DNA from: Isochrysis galbana
Taxonomy: Eukaryota; Haptophyta; Isochrysidales; Isochrysidaceae
NCBI GenBank assembly: GCA_018136815.1
Contig: CM030936.1
Span: 1,586,569 to 1,650,568, forward strand
Length of the DNA: 64,000 bases
Direction of reading: 5' to 3'
In this document: in pieces, positions 34,402 through 44,880 of the stretch
Numbering within the stretch: the first letter of the stretch is position 1
How the letters are laid out: each line of letters opens with the position of its first letter
Notes under the pieces: model-generated
Seen by the model: the letters and a program-made list of their open reading frames with translations, nothing else
The model's database searches: none
Told to the model about the DNA's origin: nothing
Position numbers and translations under genes: made by a program

Positions 34402-35801
34402 ATGGCGCCCTCCGAGCGCTGGGCGGCCGCGGTGGGCGCGCTCGGGGCTGGCGTGCTCCTCTGGCTCGCCGCGCGTCGACGTGCCGCGCGCGTGCCGCTC
34501 ATCGACCTGGCGGCCTTCCTTGAGGGCACCAGAGAGCAGCGCGAGGCAGTGTCTCGCGCTTGGGACGATAGCTTCCGTTCGACCGGGTTTGTCCTCCTCG
34601 TCGGGTACGACTCGCTCCTGTCTGAGCAGACTGTTCGCGCGCTGCGCGCCACTGCGATGGACTTCTTTACCGGGCCGGACGAGCTCAAACGTGCGTGCGA
34701 GTGGGACGGTCAAGTGGGGTACGTTGCGCAAGGCAGGGAGAATGTGGGTGCAACCGCCGGCAAGCCGTCCTCCGCTCCTGATCTAGTCGAGAGCCTCAAC
34801 CTGCCGGCGTATCAGGAAGAGGGCGCAGCGTGGACGATGGCAGGCGCTCTGCACGGTGAGTTGTGTGTCGGCCACGACCTGCCGGGGATATCTTGCAACG
34901 CGCACATTCGTAGTCAGCTTCGAGCTGGCTTGCTGCTCACGCGATGACTGGAGCGTCCATCCTCATCGCCGCAGGCGAACCACCGCCCTGGGCGCATGCT
35001 CCTTACGTGTCTGCTGCACCCGACCAGCTAGTCAATGCAGCCGCGGCGTACTGGAAGGGCATCAATGCGGTTGCTGACGCCCTGATGGAGCTCTCTGAGC
35101 AGGCGCTTGGACTGCAACCGGGATACTTTCGCGCTGACTCGTTCAAGCGCCCGGGCACCTTGCTTCGCCTTGCATACTATCCGGGTGGCGATTCTGAGTG
35201 TGCTAAAAGCGACGATGACGTTGGCAGCAACACGAGTATCATCGCCGGGGACGAGCATGTCTGGAGGTACGGCGAGCATACAGACTATGACGGTTTCACG
35301 TTGTTGCAAAGGCAAGAGGTGGATGATGCTCAATTTGACGTGTCGTCCACCGACGCCGCTGGGATGCTGAGCGCACTGCCGTCGGAGTCTGAAGGCGGTT
35401 TGGAGATATTATTCGGCGATGGCAGGTGGCGCGCAGTGCCTGCCCCAAAGGGCAGCCTGACCATAAACATCGGTGACCTGCTCGCACGGTGGACAAACGA
35501 TCGATGGAGAGCGACGCCTCATCGCGTGGCGCCACCTTCGCGCCATCGGCGTATCGGCCACGGATCGAAGGCAGGGGGTCTCGGCCATAAGTCCCGAGGC
35601 GAAGATCGTGCCGGTGCACCCGGGGCCACGAAGCACACCCCGGCCCGCCTCTCCATCGTTTACTTCACCGGGCCGCACCCGGAGACGCTCGTGCAAGCAC
35701 TGCCGACGCCAAAGTGTGGCGGCCCCCCTCGATACTCACCTGTGACGGCGGCAGATCATGTAACGATGAAGATCCAGGCAGCGGCGATCCGGGATGGTTG
35801 A
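34402..35801 (+). CDS. 2-oxoglutarate/Fe(II)-dependent oxygenase (isopenicillin-N-synthase type)
   Basis: Two exons, 34402-34855 and 34975-35801, give about 426 residues. After a short hydrophobic N-terminus (VGALGAGVLLWLAARRR) comes a DIOX_N-like domain (VPLIDLAAFLEG ... STGFVLLVGYDSLLSEQTVR). The catalytic double-stranded beta helix follows: iron ligands H and D in GEHTDYDGFTLLQ, the third His in WRATPHRV, and the 2-oxoglutarate-binding Arg in RLSIVYF. The order and spacing are those of plant/fungal small-molecule hydroxylases and desaturases; substrate unknown. Between the third His and the Arg block there is an extra basic segment of about 40 residues (near 35520-35640). It is open, but could be an unspliced intron or an insertion. 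The membrane-like start suggests anchoring. Confidence 0.85.
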
Positions 35802-36799
35802 CACATCGAGCAAACGCAGTGGGTTGACTTCCGAATCCCATCACCTTATCATGTGTGCGTGGTACGCGCGACAATTTGTTTACTAGTAGTGTGTGGTGTA
35901 GTGGTAGTGGTGGTCAGTGATGAATCGTCACAAGCAAAAGGACCATGAGGTTGGTGGGTGGTATAGCTTTGCAAAAGGGTCCATCCATACTGGCGTTGGC
36001 TCTAAACTGTGCCTTGGTCAGCGACGAGGGTTCGCGCCCCCTCCAGTGCGACCCGCCCTTCAGGTATGTGGTATGTATGATACAAAAAAATCTTCTTAAA
36101 AATCCCCGCTACGCGTGCGGCATGAGGCAGTGTGCTCCTGAACCTCCCTACTACCCAACCTTAACCCCTAACAACCCCCTCCCCCGTCCCCAGTTCCCTC
36201 TTAAGCGGAGAAGCTGGTTCCGGGGAGGCCGCGCGCGCTGCTTCGGCCAGGAGTTGGAGAGAAGGGGGTGGGAGACCGTGGCTTCTCCTTCGCTCTGACT
36301 CGGCATGCATCTGTTCATCTTATATCGCATTATATCTTACGTGTTATCCGTTGGGGTTCCTACGAGAGAGTTTAGCTACCTTAGGTGATGTTTCGTATGT
36401 CCAAACCTCTCGCCGCCTGCACGAGGTGCCTTCCGATGCTTCCAGGTTCCAGGTTGAAGTCTTTGTCCACCGTGTAAAGAGGGGGGGGGGGGGACGCGCG
36501 GGAAAGTAATAGACGGGAAAGGGGGCGGAAACTCAAGGGAGCACTCGGGGGAAAGGCGGGAGAGAGGAGAGGGGAAAGGGCTTTCGCGGGGGGGGTGGGG
36601 GGGGCGATCGAGATAGCGCGAGGGCGAGGGGGAGGGAATCGGGGCGCGACGGACGGGGGGAGTCGCGCGGGGAACCTAGTCGGGGCGTATAGGAAGAGGC
36701 AAGTGCAAGTGTACAAGGCCCCTTCCTTACCCGCAACAAGGTGTGTAGCCCTGAATCTTCAGACTCTTTTTTTTTGTCAGTTTTTGATTACGTTTTGTT
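35802..36799. other. intergenic DNA with low-copy repeats
   Basis: 35802-36120 is unremarkable. 36140-36260 is related to 27790-27900. 36480-36660 is G-rich with a run of about 14 G. At 36744-36775 GTAGCCCTGAATCTTCAGAC followed by a T run repeats the motif seen at 1629. No gene. Confidence 0.4.
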
Positions 36800-36959
36800 G
36801 TGGGGGCCCAAGGGGGGGATCCGGGTCCTAATGGGCCCCGGATATGTGCTAGTTGGGTGTATTGGGAACTTTCTCCCGAAAAAAATCCTCAAATTTCCTC
36901 AATTCTGAGATGGTCATTTTTTCACCCCTAATAGCAAAAAAATATTGTTTGACCGCCCC
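36800..36959. mobile_element. right end of the TAGGGCGGTCAAACA transposon family, copy 2
   Basis: The stretch ending TATTGTTTGACCGCCCC matches the right end of the element at 30942-32994. The preceding words (CCTCAATTCTGA, TTTTTTCACCCCTAA) match 32912-32970 and 58043-58080. No left end is visible nearby, so it is truncated. Confidence 0.6.
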
Positions 36960-37909
36960 ACCCCTGGGCGGGACCCAAGGCCAGCGAGGCGAGCGAGGGA
37001 GCGAGGGAGAGGCAAGCGGGGGGCCAGGGGCTGAGCCCTAGCCTCCACTGTCCACTGCCCTTGGAGCTGCCCTTGCTGGCCCTCTGGGAGCCCCCAAAGG
37101 ACCACTGAGAGCAGGCCGTGGCGCGCCGCATGGCCGCATGGCGACGCGCCGCAAGGCCGCAGGGAGAGAGAAGATGGGTGAGAGCGGAGCGAGGGAGAGG
37201 GGGGGATTTGCACCCCCCCCCCGATGGAGTGTGGTGAGAAACGAGCCCCGTTTGCGTTAGCAAACGGGCGAAGAGGGGCAGCTGGCGACAGGAGGGAGAG
37301 GGAGAGGGAGTGGCTCAAGTCGACGAGAGTACCCCGGTGGCCGGTGGCGCAGGTTACTCGGATCGCAATCATGTATTCTTCGTGGACCGCTCACGGCGCT
37401 AGCTGGTAAGGGCCGTTCTTCTTTTTTGACGAGAGGTTCCTCCCCCCCCCCCCCCGGTGCTTTTTCTTAGAGAGTCGCTCGACGTAAGTATGTCGGTCCG
37501 CCTCACTGACTGGGTTTTCGCCCTCATTGCGAACTGTCGGGGGTTATATTGCGGGTGTTTGCGAGGGGGGGCAGATTCGAAGGGGTCGTCCTACGTAGCT
37601 AGCAGTAGTAGCCTGAATCTTCCGATATTCTCTCAAGTACCGGCGGGCTAGTGGCAGTAGTGGTACTAACGCTAAGTTAATCATTATAATCAAGTACGGA
37701 TGACGAAGGCTCAAGAATTGGCGCCAGTATTGTGTATTGCACCAGCAGACTCGTAGCTTACTTACCACCGAGCCGGCGCCATTAGGTTAGAGGTTAGGCA
37801 GATAGGCTACTCATTTACGTGCAATGCGTATACTAGTGAATCGCACAATAAGTATGAGAACGGAGATGTGATGGAACGGTTTCGTTCACGCATCAGGACT
37901 CGCTCGTGC
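36960..37909. other. intergenic DNA
   Basis: 36965-37100 contains GAGGGAGAGGCAAGCGGGGG and CCTCCACTGTCCACTGCCCT, weakly similar to the interior of the MITE family (28480-28560, 40975-41060). At 37606 there is another GTAGCCTGAATCTTCCGATA word. No gene. Confidence 0.35.
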
Positions 37910-38872
37910 TCATTTTCTCTTTTTGCTACCCTTTTTTCCTTTCCCCCCCTTGCAGCTGCCCCCACCTGTTGCCCTCTGTTTGTCTAGCATCTCCATCGCC
38001 TCAGCGTAAACCATGTCCATGGCGCGAGACAACATGCCGAGTGCTCGCTCACCACGTTGCCGTGATTCTGATCGCACCCTTTTCGCCCAGTCTGGTCCGG
38101 ACTCGCCGTTGGCTGTGGGCATTTCTGGATCTGCGCCGCCGTCCACCAAGATGCACACGAGGGCGACGATAGCTTCAAGAGGGGGCGGAGGGATCAAGGG
38201 CTCGCTTGAGGTTTCCTTCTCGCTACTCCCGCCCTTGCCCTTTCCACCCTTGCCCTTCTTTTTGGAGGACGGAACCGCCTCCGCTGCTGCGGACTGCCTT
38301 GAAAGGCTGGGATTGTCTGCTCTCATTTGCCTCATGGCCGCATTGGCATGCTCTCTCAACGCAACTTGCCACAGCGGCGTAGCACCGACGCCGCAGACTA
38401 GGTGCAAAGGCGCACGACCCTCATCGTCCAGTGTGTTGACTGGGGCACGAGCGGCGACGAGGGCTTCAGCAGCTCCTGGGCTGTGGGTGCGGCAAGCAAT
38501 ATGAAGCGCGGTCCCGTACGGAGCGCAGCGGAGTGTGGTGTCGGCGCCAGCCTCCAGGAGGGCGCGAACAACCGCAGCCTTAGCTTGAGCGGAGCCAACT
38601 TGCGAGAAGCATGCGAGCATCAGCGGTGTCATTCCAGCCTCGTCCCGCGCGTTCACATCAGTACTGTCCGTTGGCTGCAGGTGGAGCATCACATCCTCAA
38701 GTGAATGCGCCGTTGCCGCCATGTGCAGCGTGCAGAGTGAGCCCTCAGCGTTCTCGCCGGCCGAGGCGCGCTTCAGCTGCTCTGTGCTCTCATCACGCGC
38801 CTCGATGAAGGCCGGCGGCGGCGGAGAGAAGGTCTGCCAGGGCGCGGAGAGGGTGCAGGCCTGCATCGCCAT
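37910..38872 (-). CDS. ankyrin-repeat protein with Lys/Gly-rich segments
   Basis: A single exon of about 320 residues; I take the ATG at 38872 (MAMQACTLSAPW) as start. Ankyrin repeats are visible as SLCTLHMAATAHSLEDVML, DEAGMTPLMLACFS, PYGTALHIACRTHSPGAAEA and DEGRAPLHLVCGVGATPLWQ, followed after a spacer by VCILVDGGADPEMPTANGES. The spacer carries a charged low-complexity run (SSKKKGKGGKGKGGSSEKE), and the C-terminus ends in a similar basic tail (GKGKKGSKKRK). Such proteins are protein-binding adaptors; no specific partner is recognised. The sense strand upstream is an extended CT tract (the GA repeat on the plus strand). Confidence 0.85.
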   Translation of the reverse strand: MAMQACTLSAPWQTFSPPPPAFIEARDESTEQLKRASAGENAEGSLCTLHMAATAHSLEDVMLHLQPTDSTDVNARDEAGMTPLMLACFSQVGSAQAKAAVVRALLEAGADTTLRCAPYGTALHIACRTHSPGAAEALVAARAPVNTLDDEGRAPLHLVCGVGATPLWQVALREHANAAMRQMRADNPSLSRQSAAAEAVPSSKKKGKGGKGKGGSSEKETSSEPLIPPPPLEAIVALVCILVDGGADPEMPTANGESGPDWAKRVRSESRQRGERALGMLSRAMDMVYAEAMEMLDKQRATGGGSCKGGKGKKGSKKRK

Positions 38873-39023
38873 GGCGTGTGGTTGGGTCAGGCGGCTCGAA
38901 GAGGGAAACAAAAAGAGCAGATAGGAGATTTTTGGAGACTAGATCACTTACTTATCTGGAGAAAGAGAGAGCGCGCCATGCATGATGGAATGTATGATCG
39001 GGTCACTTGGCTTCTCTCGTATG

Positions 39024-39027
<4 letters not shown>

Positions 39028-39090
<63 letters not shown>

Positions 39091-39240
39091 GGGGGGGGGA
39101 GGGAGAGAGAGAGAGAAAGAGACAGACAGAGAGAAAGGGGGAAAGAACAGAGAGAGAGAGAGAGCGGTGGCGGCGCTTGAGACCCTCAGTCGTCTCCTCT
39201 CTCTCTGTCTCCTCCACCCCCCCCCCCCCCCCCCCCACCC
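39028..39240 (+). repeat. (GA)n microsatellite and C-run
   Basis: Nearly pure GA repeat from 39028 to about 39165, interrupted by G-runs and GAGACAGACAGA, then a run of about 19 C at 39219-39236 followed by ACCC repeats. Confidence 0.9.
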
Positions 39241-39340
39241 ACCCACCCACCCACCCAATCTGTGAAACGGAAAGCGATGAGACGTGAAACGCAAATCGAG
39301 CAGAGAAGAAAAGTAGAGCTCCCCTTCGCAGCAGGTCGGC

Positions 39341-40178
39341 CTCGTCGAGCTGGGTGGCCTCGTCGAGCTGGGTGGCCTCGTCGAGCTGGGTGGCCTCGTC
39401 GAGCTGGGTGGCCTCGTCGAGCTGGGTGGCCTCGTCGAGCTGGGTGGCCTCGTCGAGCTGGGTGGCCTCGTCGAGCTGGGTGGCCTCGTCGAGCTGGGTG
39501 GCCTCGTCGAGCTGGGTGGCCTCGTCGAGCTGGGTGGCCTCGTCGAGCTGGGTGGCCTCGTCGAGCTGGGTGGCCTCGTCGAGCTGGGTGGCCTCGTCGA
39601 GCTGGGTGGCCTCGTCGAGCTGGGTGGCCTCGTCGAGCTGGGTGGCCTCGTCGAGCTGGGTGGCCTCGTCGAGCTGGGTGGCCTCGTCGAGCTGGGTGGC
39701 CTCGTCGAGCTGGGTGGCCTCGTCGAGCTGGGTCGCCTCGTCGAGCTGGGTCGCCTCGTCGAGCTGGGTCGCCTCGTCGAGCTGGGTCGCCTCGTCGAGC
39801 TGGGTCGCCTCGTCGAGCTGGGTCGCCTCGTCGAGCTGGGTCGCCTCGTCGAGCTGGGTCGCCTCGTCGAGCTGGGTCGCCTCGTCGAGCTGGGTCGCCT
39901 CGTCGAGCTGGGTCGCCTCGTCGAGCTGGGTCGCCTCGTCGAGCTGGGTCGCCTCGTCGAGCTGGGTCGCCTCGTCGAGCTGGGTCGCCTCGTCGAGCTG
40001 GGTCGCCTCGTCGAGCTGGGTCGCCTCGCGGTCGCCTCGTCGAGCTGGGTCGCCTCGTCGAGCTGGGTCGCCTCGTCGAGCTGGGTCGCCTCGTCGAGCT
40101 GGGTCGCCTCGTCGAGCTGGGTCGCCTCGTCGAGCTGGGTCGCCTCGTCGAGCTGGGTCGCCTCGTCGAGCTGGGTCA
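39341..40178 (+). repeat. 18-bp minisatellite, about 46 copies
   Basis: Tandem copies of CTCGTCGAGCTGGGTGGC. The first 21 units end in GGTGGC. From the unit at 39719 onward every unit ends in GGTCGC, with 17 units, then one 11-bp partial unit at 40025-40035, then 8 more. Units are otherwise identical. Because the period is a multiple of three and holds no stop in most frames, ORFs of 280-415 codons appear on both strands (for example repeated DEATQL). None has a non-repeat domain, so I do not annotate a protein. Confidence 0.95.
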
Positions 40179-40339
40179 GCACAATGCACACCTGCTTTTT
40201 AAATTTCGGAGCGAAGGAGAGCGTAAATATGCTTGCTCAGACCAGGCCACCTGGGGGTAATATATCATTCGCAGGAACCCCCCGGGCGCGACCGGCTGCG
40301 CCCCATATTCACCACTCTGATTCTCTCCCGTGAGCGCCC

Positions 40340-40545
40340 GCCTCAATCTCCCAAAATAGACCGCCACGCGCGGGGGAAGGGAGGGGAGTCACTCACCGAC
40401 GCCATTGCCCTTCGTGGGGCGGGAGGGGGTCGTTCGGAGGGGGGAGGCGGCTGGCGGGGCAGGTAGGGGGGGACCCTGCGGAATCCTTGGACACCCAGGG
40501 GAGGTGGGAAATAGTGGTTAAAATGAGTGAGTGACCGGGCTATCA
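40340..40545 (+). repeat. dispersed repeat R1, copy 2
   Basis: Matches 26153-26390 over about 200 bp, including CTCCCAAAATAGACCGCCAC and GTGGGAAATAGTGGTTAAAA. It lacks the longer G-run of copy 1. Confidence 0.85.
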
Positions 40546-40703
40546 TCTACGATGAATGCGACAACAGGGGGAAAAGGCCCCCCATGTGATATTTTGCCCC
40601 ACTGTTTTTCGCACTTTTTTTACTGTTTTTTTTATCCCCCAAAACAGCTGTTTTTACCGTCTTTCGAAAGTCTTAAGTCTTTCGTCTTTCTAGACCTCAC
40701 CCT
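40546..40703. other. short intergenic stretch with T-runs
   Basis: Poly-T runs at 40614-40632 and TCTTTCGAAAGTCTTAAGTC words. Nothing else seen. Confidence 0.3.
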
Positions 40704-41100
40704 AACTAAGTTTATACTTGGTTGACCCATGGGGGGGCACGAGCCCCCCCCTCTCTCCACTCCTCCCCTGCCATGGGGGAGGAACCACCCATCCTCCTGG
40801 CATGCCTGATGGCTTGCCAGGAGGCCACTGCCCTACTGACCCACTCCCTTCCCTACAGGCTCGCCCCATTCGCCCATCCTGGCCCCTCGTGACCAGCCCA
40901 TTGCTCCAACCCCCCCTCCCCCCTGGTCGACAGGCAGACAGGTGCAGACTGGGGGCCCCAGAGGCTCGGGAGCGCCAGCGAGGGAGAGGCAGGGGAGGCC
41001 AGGGCCCAGCCCCAGCCTCCTCTGCCCCTGAGCTGGCCTCCAGGAGCCTCCAGGGGCCGCCAGAGGGCAGCTGGAGGCCTGCCGCAGGCGCGCCATCGCG
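40704..41100 (+). mobile_element. MITE related to 28199-28683, right end missing
   Basis: It begins with the same 20-bp terminal sequence AACTAAGTTTATACTTGGTT and continues with nearly the same interior (the GGGGGGGCACGAGCCCCCCC hairpin, CTGGTCGACAGGCAGACAGG, AGCTGGCCTC). Similarity fades around 41060-41100 and the inverted right terminus is absent, so the copy is truncated or fused to repeat R2. Confidence 0.75.
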
Positions 41101-41159
41101 CGTGCCGCAGGAGAGGGGAGAGAGAGCGCGGAAAAGGGGGTGGGCGCGAGCGAGAGCTC

Positions 41160-41470
41160 CGCCCACCGGAAAATCGGTAAGTCTCGCGCCTGTTTACAGG
41201 ATAAGACGAGACAGAGGGGGCCGCCCACTCGGAGACACAGGAGGAAGGGGGGGAAAGATCACCGGGGGGTGGCGCGGGCCACCGGACCATATCTAAGCCC
41301 TCCACCCCAATCCCCCTAGTAGTGTACGGGGGGAGCCGCCTGATGGCGGGGGGAGAAGGGCCGGGGAATGGGGGTGTAGAGAGTATGCTACGTGCTACTT
41401 GTAGTGGGTAGTGGTTCCATTCGCCGCGAGTGCGGTAAAAATATTAAAAGGTTTTTTTTTCTAGACCTCA
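41160..41470 (+). repeat. dispersed repeat R2, copy 1
   Basis: About 300 bp with GGTAAGTCTCGCGCCTGTTT, CCGGACCATATCTAAGCCCT, CCCCCTAGTAGTGTACGGGG and GCCGCCTGATGGCGGGGG. It ends in ATATTAAAAGGTTTTTTTTC. Shared with 51960-52260 and, for its last 150 bp, 60405-60560. Non-coding. Confidence 0.8.
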
Positions 41471-41737
41471 CCCGCTGTCTTTTTCACATCTAGGTCCACG
41501 GTCCACGGGCTGGCGCGGGTGGGAACGCTTCTAACCTTAAAGACGGTCTTCTCCTCGCCCTCTCTCTTCGCCTCTCGCTCGCAGCCGGCGCTTTGGGACT
41601 CGATCAACTCCCTCCCTCCCTCCCCTCCTCCCTCCCCCCCTCTCTCTCCCTCCCCCACCCCCTCTCCTTCCTCCCTCTCCCTCTTTCTGGCCAGGGAGGG
41701 AGAGCCGCGGCACAAGCTGGCGCAGCCTCAGTGCGCT

Positions 41738-44099
41738 ATGCCGACATGTGCGCTCATTGGCACCGAGGGCTTCTTTAATGAGCTGCAGGCACGCAAGAAT
41801 TGGCCTCACCCGGGGCCGCCGCTCGTGCTTGACGTGCGGCCCAAAGTAGAATATGACGCGGCGCACGTACGCGGGGCGTTCCACGTCGAAATCGCCACGC
41901 TTGGCCATCTCGACGGTGTGGGCGAACGCAGCTGGGCTGAGCGGACCGTCATCCTGGTAGGTGCGAGCGAACGTGGGCAGATTCTTGCGGGCGGAGAGGT
42001 CGCCCAGTATCTTCTGACCGGTAACTCGCCGCCCTCGCGCCTGCTCACCCTCTCGCCGCCCTTTGAAGAGCTCAAGGAGGCCTACCCGTTCCTCTGCGCC
42101 TCTTCTGACTCGCGCTCATCGATGAAGCGGCCTTCGTCGTACCCGTCATGCATCGTGTCGGGTCTGCTCTACCTGGGCGACATCGAGGACGCAGCAAATG
42201 TGCGCAAACTTCATTCGCACCTCAAAGTGACGCATGTCATTACCGCTCTGGCGGACCCGCCAAAGTCGCTCACCGATGCCGTCCGAGAGGCTGGCATGCA
42301 CCACCTCTGGTGCTGCGTTCGCGATGTTGCTGGAGCAGATATCAAGGTGCGATCATCGAGGATGACAGTCGCGCCCGGGAAACCTCGTCGCTGCTGCAGC
42401 TGCTAGCATGAAGCCGGATCGCCGCGATGCATTCCTCCCCCCTTCCCCCCCAACCGGAGCAGCACCTCCGCGCTCACTTTTCAGGAGCATTTTGACAAGT
42501 CCTATGCTTTCATTGAAGAGGCTCGTGCCGCGGGGAGCGCAGTCTTCATCCACTGCTCCCGTGGCGTATCCCGTTCTGCCTCTCTTGTGCTTGCTTACCT
42601 GATGCGAACGAGAGAACAAAGCGTCGAGGAAGCACTCTCATGGGCTGTGGAGCGCCGGCCAATCGTCAATCCAAACGAAGGTGGGTGAGGCCCTGCACTT
42701 CGAACACAGTTGCTCAAGACTGTGCAAGTCTTACCCTCTTATGCGCGATTGCCAGATATTGCCGACTCCCGAGAGGAGCCGCGTTCAGCAAATATGCTCT
42801 CGCTGAGCCTCCCCCCCGATCCCCTTGGCCGCAGGTTTTTTGCAATGTCTGCGCGAATTCGGACGAGAACTTCGCGGCGAGCGTTCGGGCGTCTACATCC
42901 CTAGGCGGACCGTCCAGCCTGAGGATCTGGGGGTTGAGCTCCCACCGAAATGGGCGGCAGTGGGTACATCGCAGCACCCTAAAGCCAAACTTCTGGTGAT
43001 GAAAAATGGAGAGGAGGTCCGGCGCCCTCCTCATCACGTCGGCGTCCATGCGACATCGCCCTGAGCCTTCAGTGCGCTTGCCATCGAAAAGCTCTCTCCC
43101 ATCCACGTCACGATTCTCAGGTGGACACCCTCGACATCGGTGAGCATCCAATGTACATGTTTGGCCGATCGCTCACGTGCGACTTTCAGCTTGAACACCC
43201 ATCCGCGTCCAGGCAGCATGCTGTGCTTGTCCACGGTCAAGATGGTGCGTCGCCACTGCTCGTAGTCGTCGTGTTGGTGATGTTTCTCGGGGGCTTGTCG
43301 TGGTCAAGTCAGCCGTTTGTGAGCAACTACCGTTGCGCTGACCACCTGCCAATGTGCTTCTACCACCCCCTCGTACCGTTGCATCAGGTGGTGTCTACCT
43401 AATGGATCTGAATTCGTCCCACGGATCCTCCGTGGGTGGGAAGCGGGTGCGGCCACGCGAGCCCATCGGGCCACTTCCATTGGGTACCACAATCTCATTT
43501 GGCGCCTCATCACGTCAGTACCGTCTTATCGGGCTTGCGGAGCCGGCGTCTTCCACGGGGATGGCTCGCCCGACTGGCACCGCCATCGGAACGGGGGGTG
43601 CAGAGATGCCGGCGGACAGCGGGATGGATGCGCGACTTGCCCAGCTGAGGGCGGTCGCCGGGACGCTCGCTGATGAGAAGGCGGATGGTGATGAGGACGA
43701 GGTTGGGGGTAACAAGCGGAGCCGGGACGGTTCCAAGGGCATGCACCCGAAGAAGCTGGCAAAGAAGAAACGGAAGTGGATGTGCGTATCACAGCCCATC
43801 TTAGAACCTAGTCCCGCCCATGCTGGCGAATTGGGCCTAGAATCATGCACAGGGATCCCGGGTTTTTGGGGAGCCCCCACTTCCCTTGCCCCTCGCCGGC
43901 ATGCCCATCTCGAAATCACGTGTCCATTTAGGCGACAACTGAGCGAGCACCAACCGACGCCCAAAAATTTCCAACCGTTGCCTCTCGCTTGCGCCCTCTC
44001 AGAGCTGGACCCAAGTCGTCCTCGCGCATGTCGGAGAATGAGCGCGTCGCAAGGATGGCGGGCTCGGGCTCGGGTGTGAGTGGACCGGGCGATTTCTAG
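41738..44099 (+). CDS. rhodanese-like / dual-specificity phosphatase / FHA-domain fusion protein
   Basis: Exons: 41738-42346, 42485-42680, 42835-43016, 43121-43244, 43388 to about 43781, and a last exon from 43933 whose frame is uncertain. The ATG at 41738 follows a CT tract. Residues 1-125 look like a rhodanese domain (LVLDVRPKVEYDAAHVRGAF) with ILVGASERG where active forms have Cys, so probably inactive. A DSP domain follows (IVSGLLYLGDIEDAANVRKL) with the general-acid region VRDVAGADI and the intact active site HCSRGVSRSAS, Cys near residue 227. Rhodanese plus DSP is the layout of STYXL1/MKP-like proteins. From about residue 305 comes an FHA domain resembling NIPP1: MYMFGRSLTCDFQLEHPSAS, RQHAVL, YLMDLNSSHGSSV, ISFGASSRQYRL. 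The tail has an acidic run and a KKLAKKKRK nuclear-signal-like cluster. Predicted: a nuclear phosphatase recruited to phospho-threonine partners. Confidence 0.82.
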
Positions 44100-44685
44100 A
44101 TCATCTATTGTTGAAGAGTCGGTGGAGAATTGTTAGTGGGCCTTAATTGAAGGATCCGCATCAGATAAGCGTCGTTGTTATGCGTGCCGGCGGATCTTCA
44201 CCCCCGCTCCCACCTGGCCGTCCGCTTTGAATGCCCCTCTCTATGCATTGGGGCCTTGGATCCATCCCCCGCTCGCGCGCTCCGCCCCGCGCGCATGTCC
44301 CGTTCTTCAAGATCCGCGACCGCCGCTTGTTAAGACCGCATTTTAAGCTCCCACTGGGCCAACTGATCACTCCCATCGCCCCTCACAGCTCACGACGTAC
44401 CATCATCTCCATTGCTTCGTTGCGGGTTCATTGATTGCCGATTGAGATCGACGGTTTTCTGCGTTTCCCACAATACTTCCCGCCGTAAATACCACTAAGC
44501 ACCCCGAAACCACTGGCATAGAGCTGCGCAAAGAGCAAAGACCAAATAAGTTATTCAGTGGTAATATTCTCGCCGCACACGCGGCTCTGGACCGTCAAGT
44601 AAGCTCCAGGTGACAACGGAAGGTGCTAGCAGGGATGGCGATGGGGATAATTGAACGCTTCTGGTCGCTAGCTTGTGGGTGGTGG
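44100..44685. other. intergenic DNA
   Basis: The 3' flank of the phosphatase gene. At 44590 AAGTAAGCTCCAGGT repeats a word at 14280. No gene seen. Confidence 0.35.
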
Positions 44686-44880
44686 TAGGGCGGTCAAACA
44701 AGGGCTTCTTAACGACTAGTAAGGGTTGGGCTGCATTTTTTGACCGTGGCGCGATGCCCAATAAAAAACCTCCCGGGGGGGCTACCTGACGCTACGAAAA
44801 TCTTCGCCAAGAAATGGTGCGATTCGCCCCCCCTCTCTCCCCCTCCTCCATCGCACGCGCGCTCACGCTCTACCCGTAAA
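44686..44880 (+). mobile_element. left end of the TAGGGCGGTCAAACA transposon family, copy 3
   Basis: Begins TAGGGCGGTCAAACAAGGGC and continues like the left end at 30942 (CTTCTTAACGACTAGTAAGG, TTTTTGACCGTG). No matching right end was found nearby, so the copy is truncated or extends as unrecognised sequence. Confidence 0.6.

Noticed and set aside
37910-38911. Ankyrin protein start at 38911
   Set aside because: That position is a TTG codon. The first ATG in frame is at 38872.
38944-40191. ORFs of 280-415 codons on both strands over the minisatellite
   Set aside because: They exist because the 18-bp unit has no stop in several frames. There is no non-repetitive domain, and competing frames are equally long.
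41519-41737. Earlier in-frame start for the phosphatase-FHA gene at 41519
   Set aside because: The added 73 residues are Ser/Pro low complexity from the CT tract. The rhodanese-like domain begins right after 41738.
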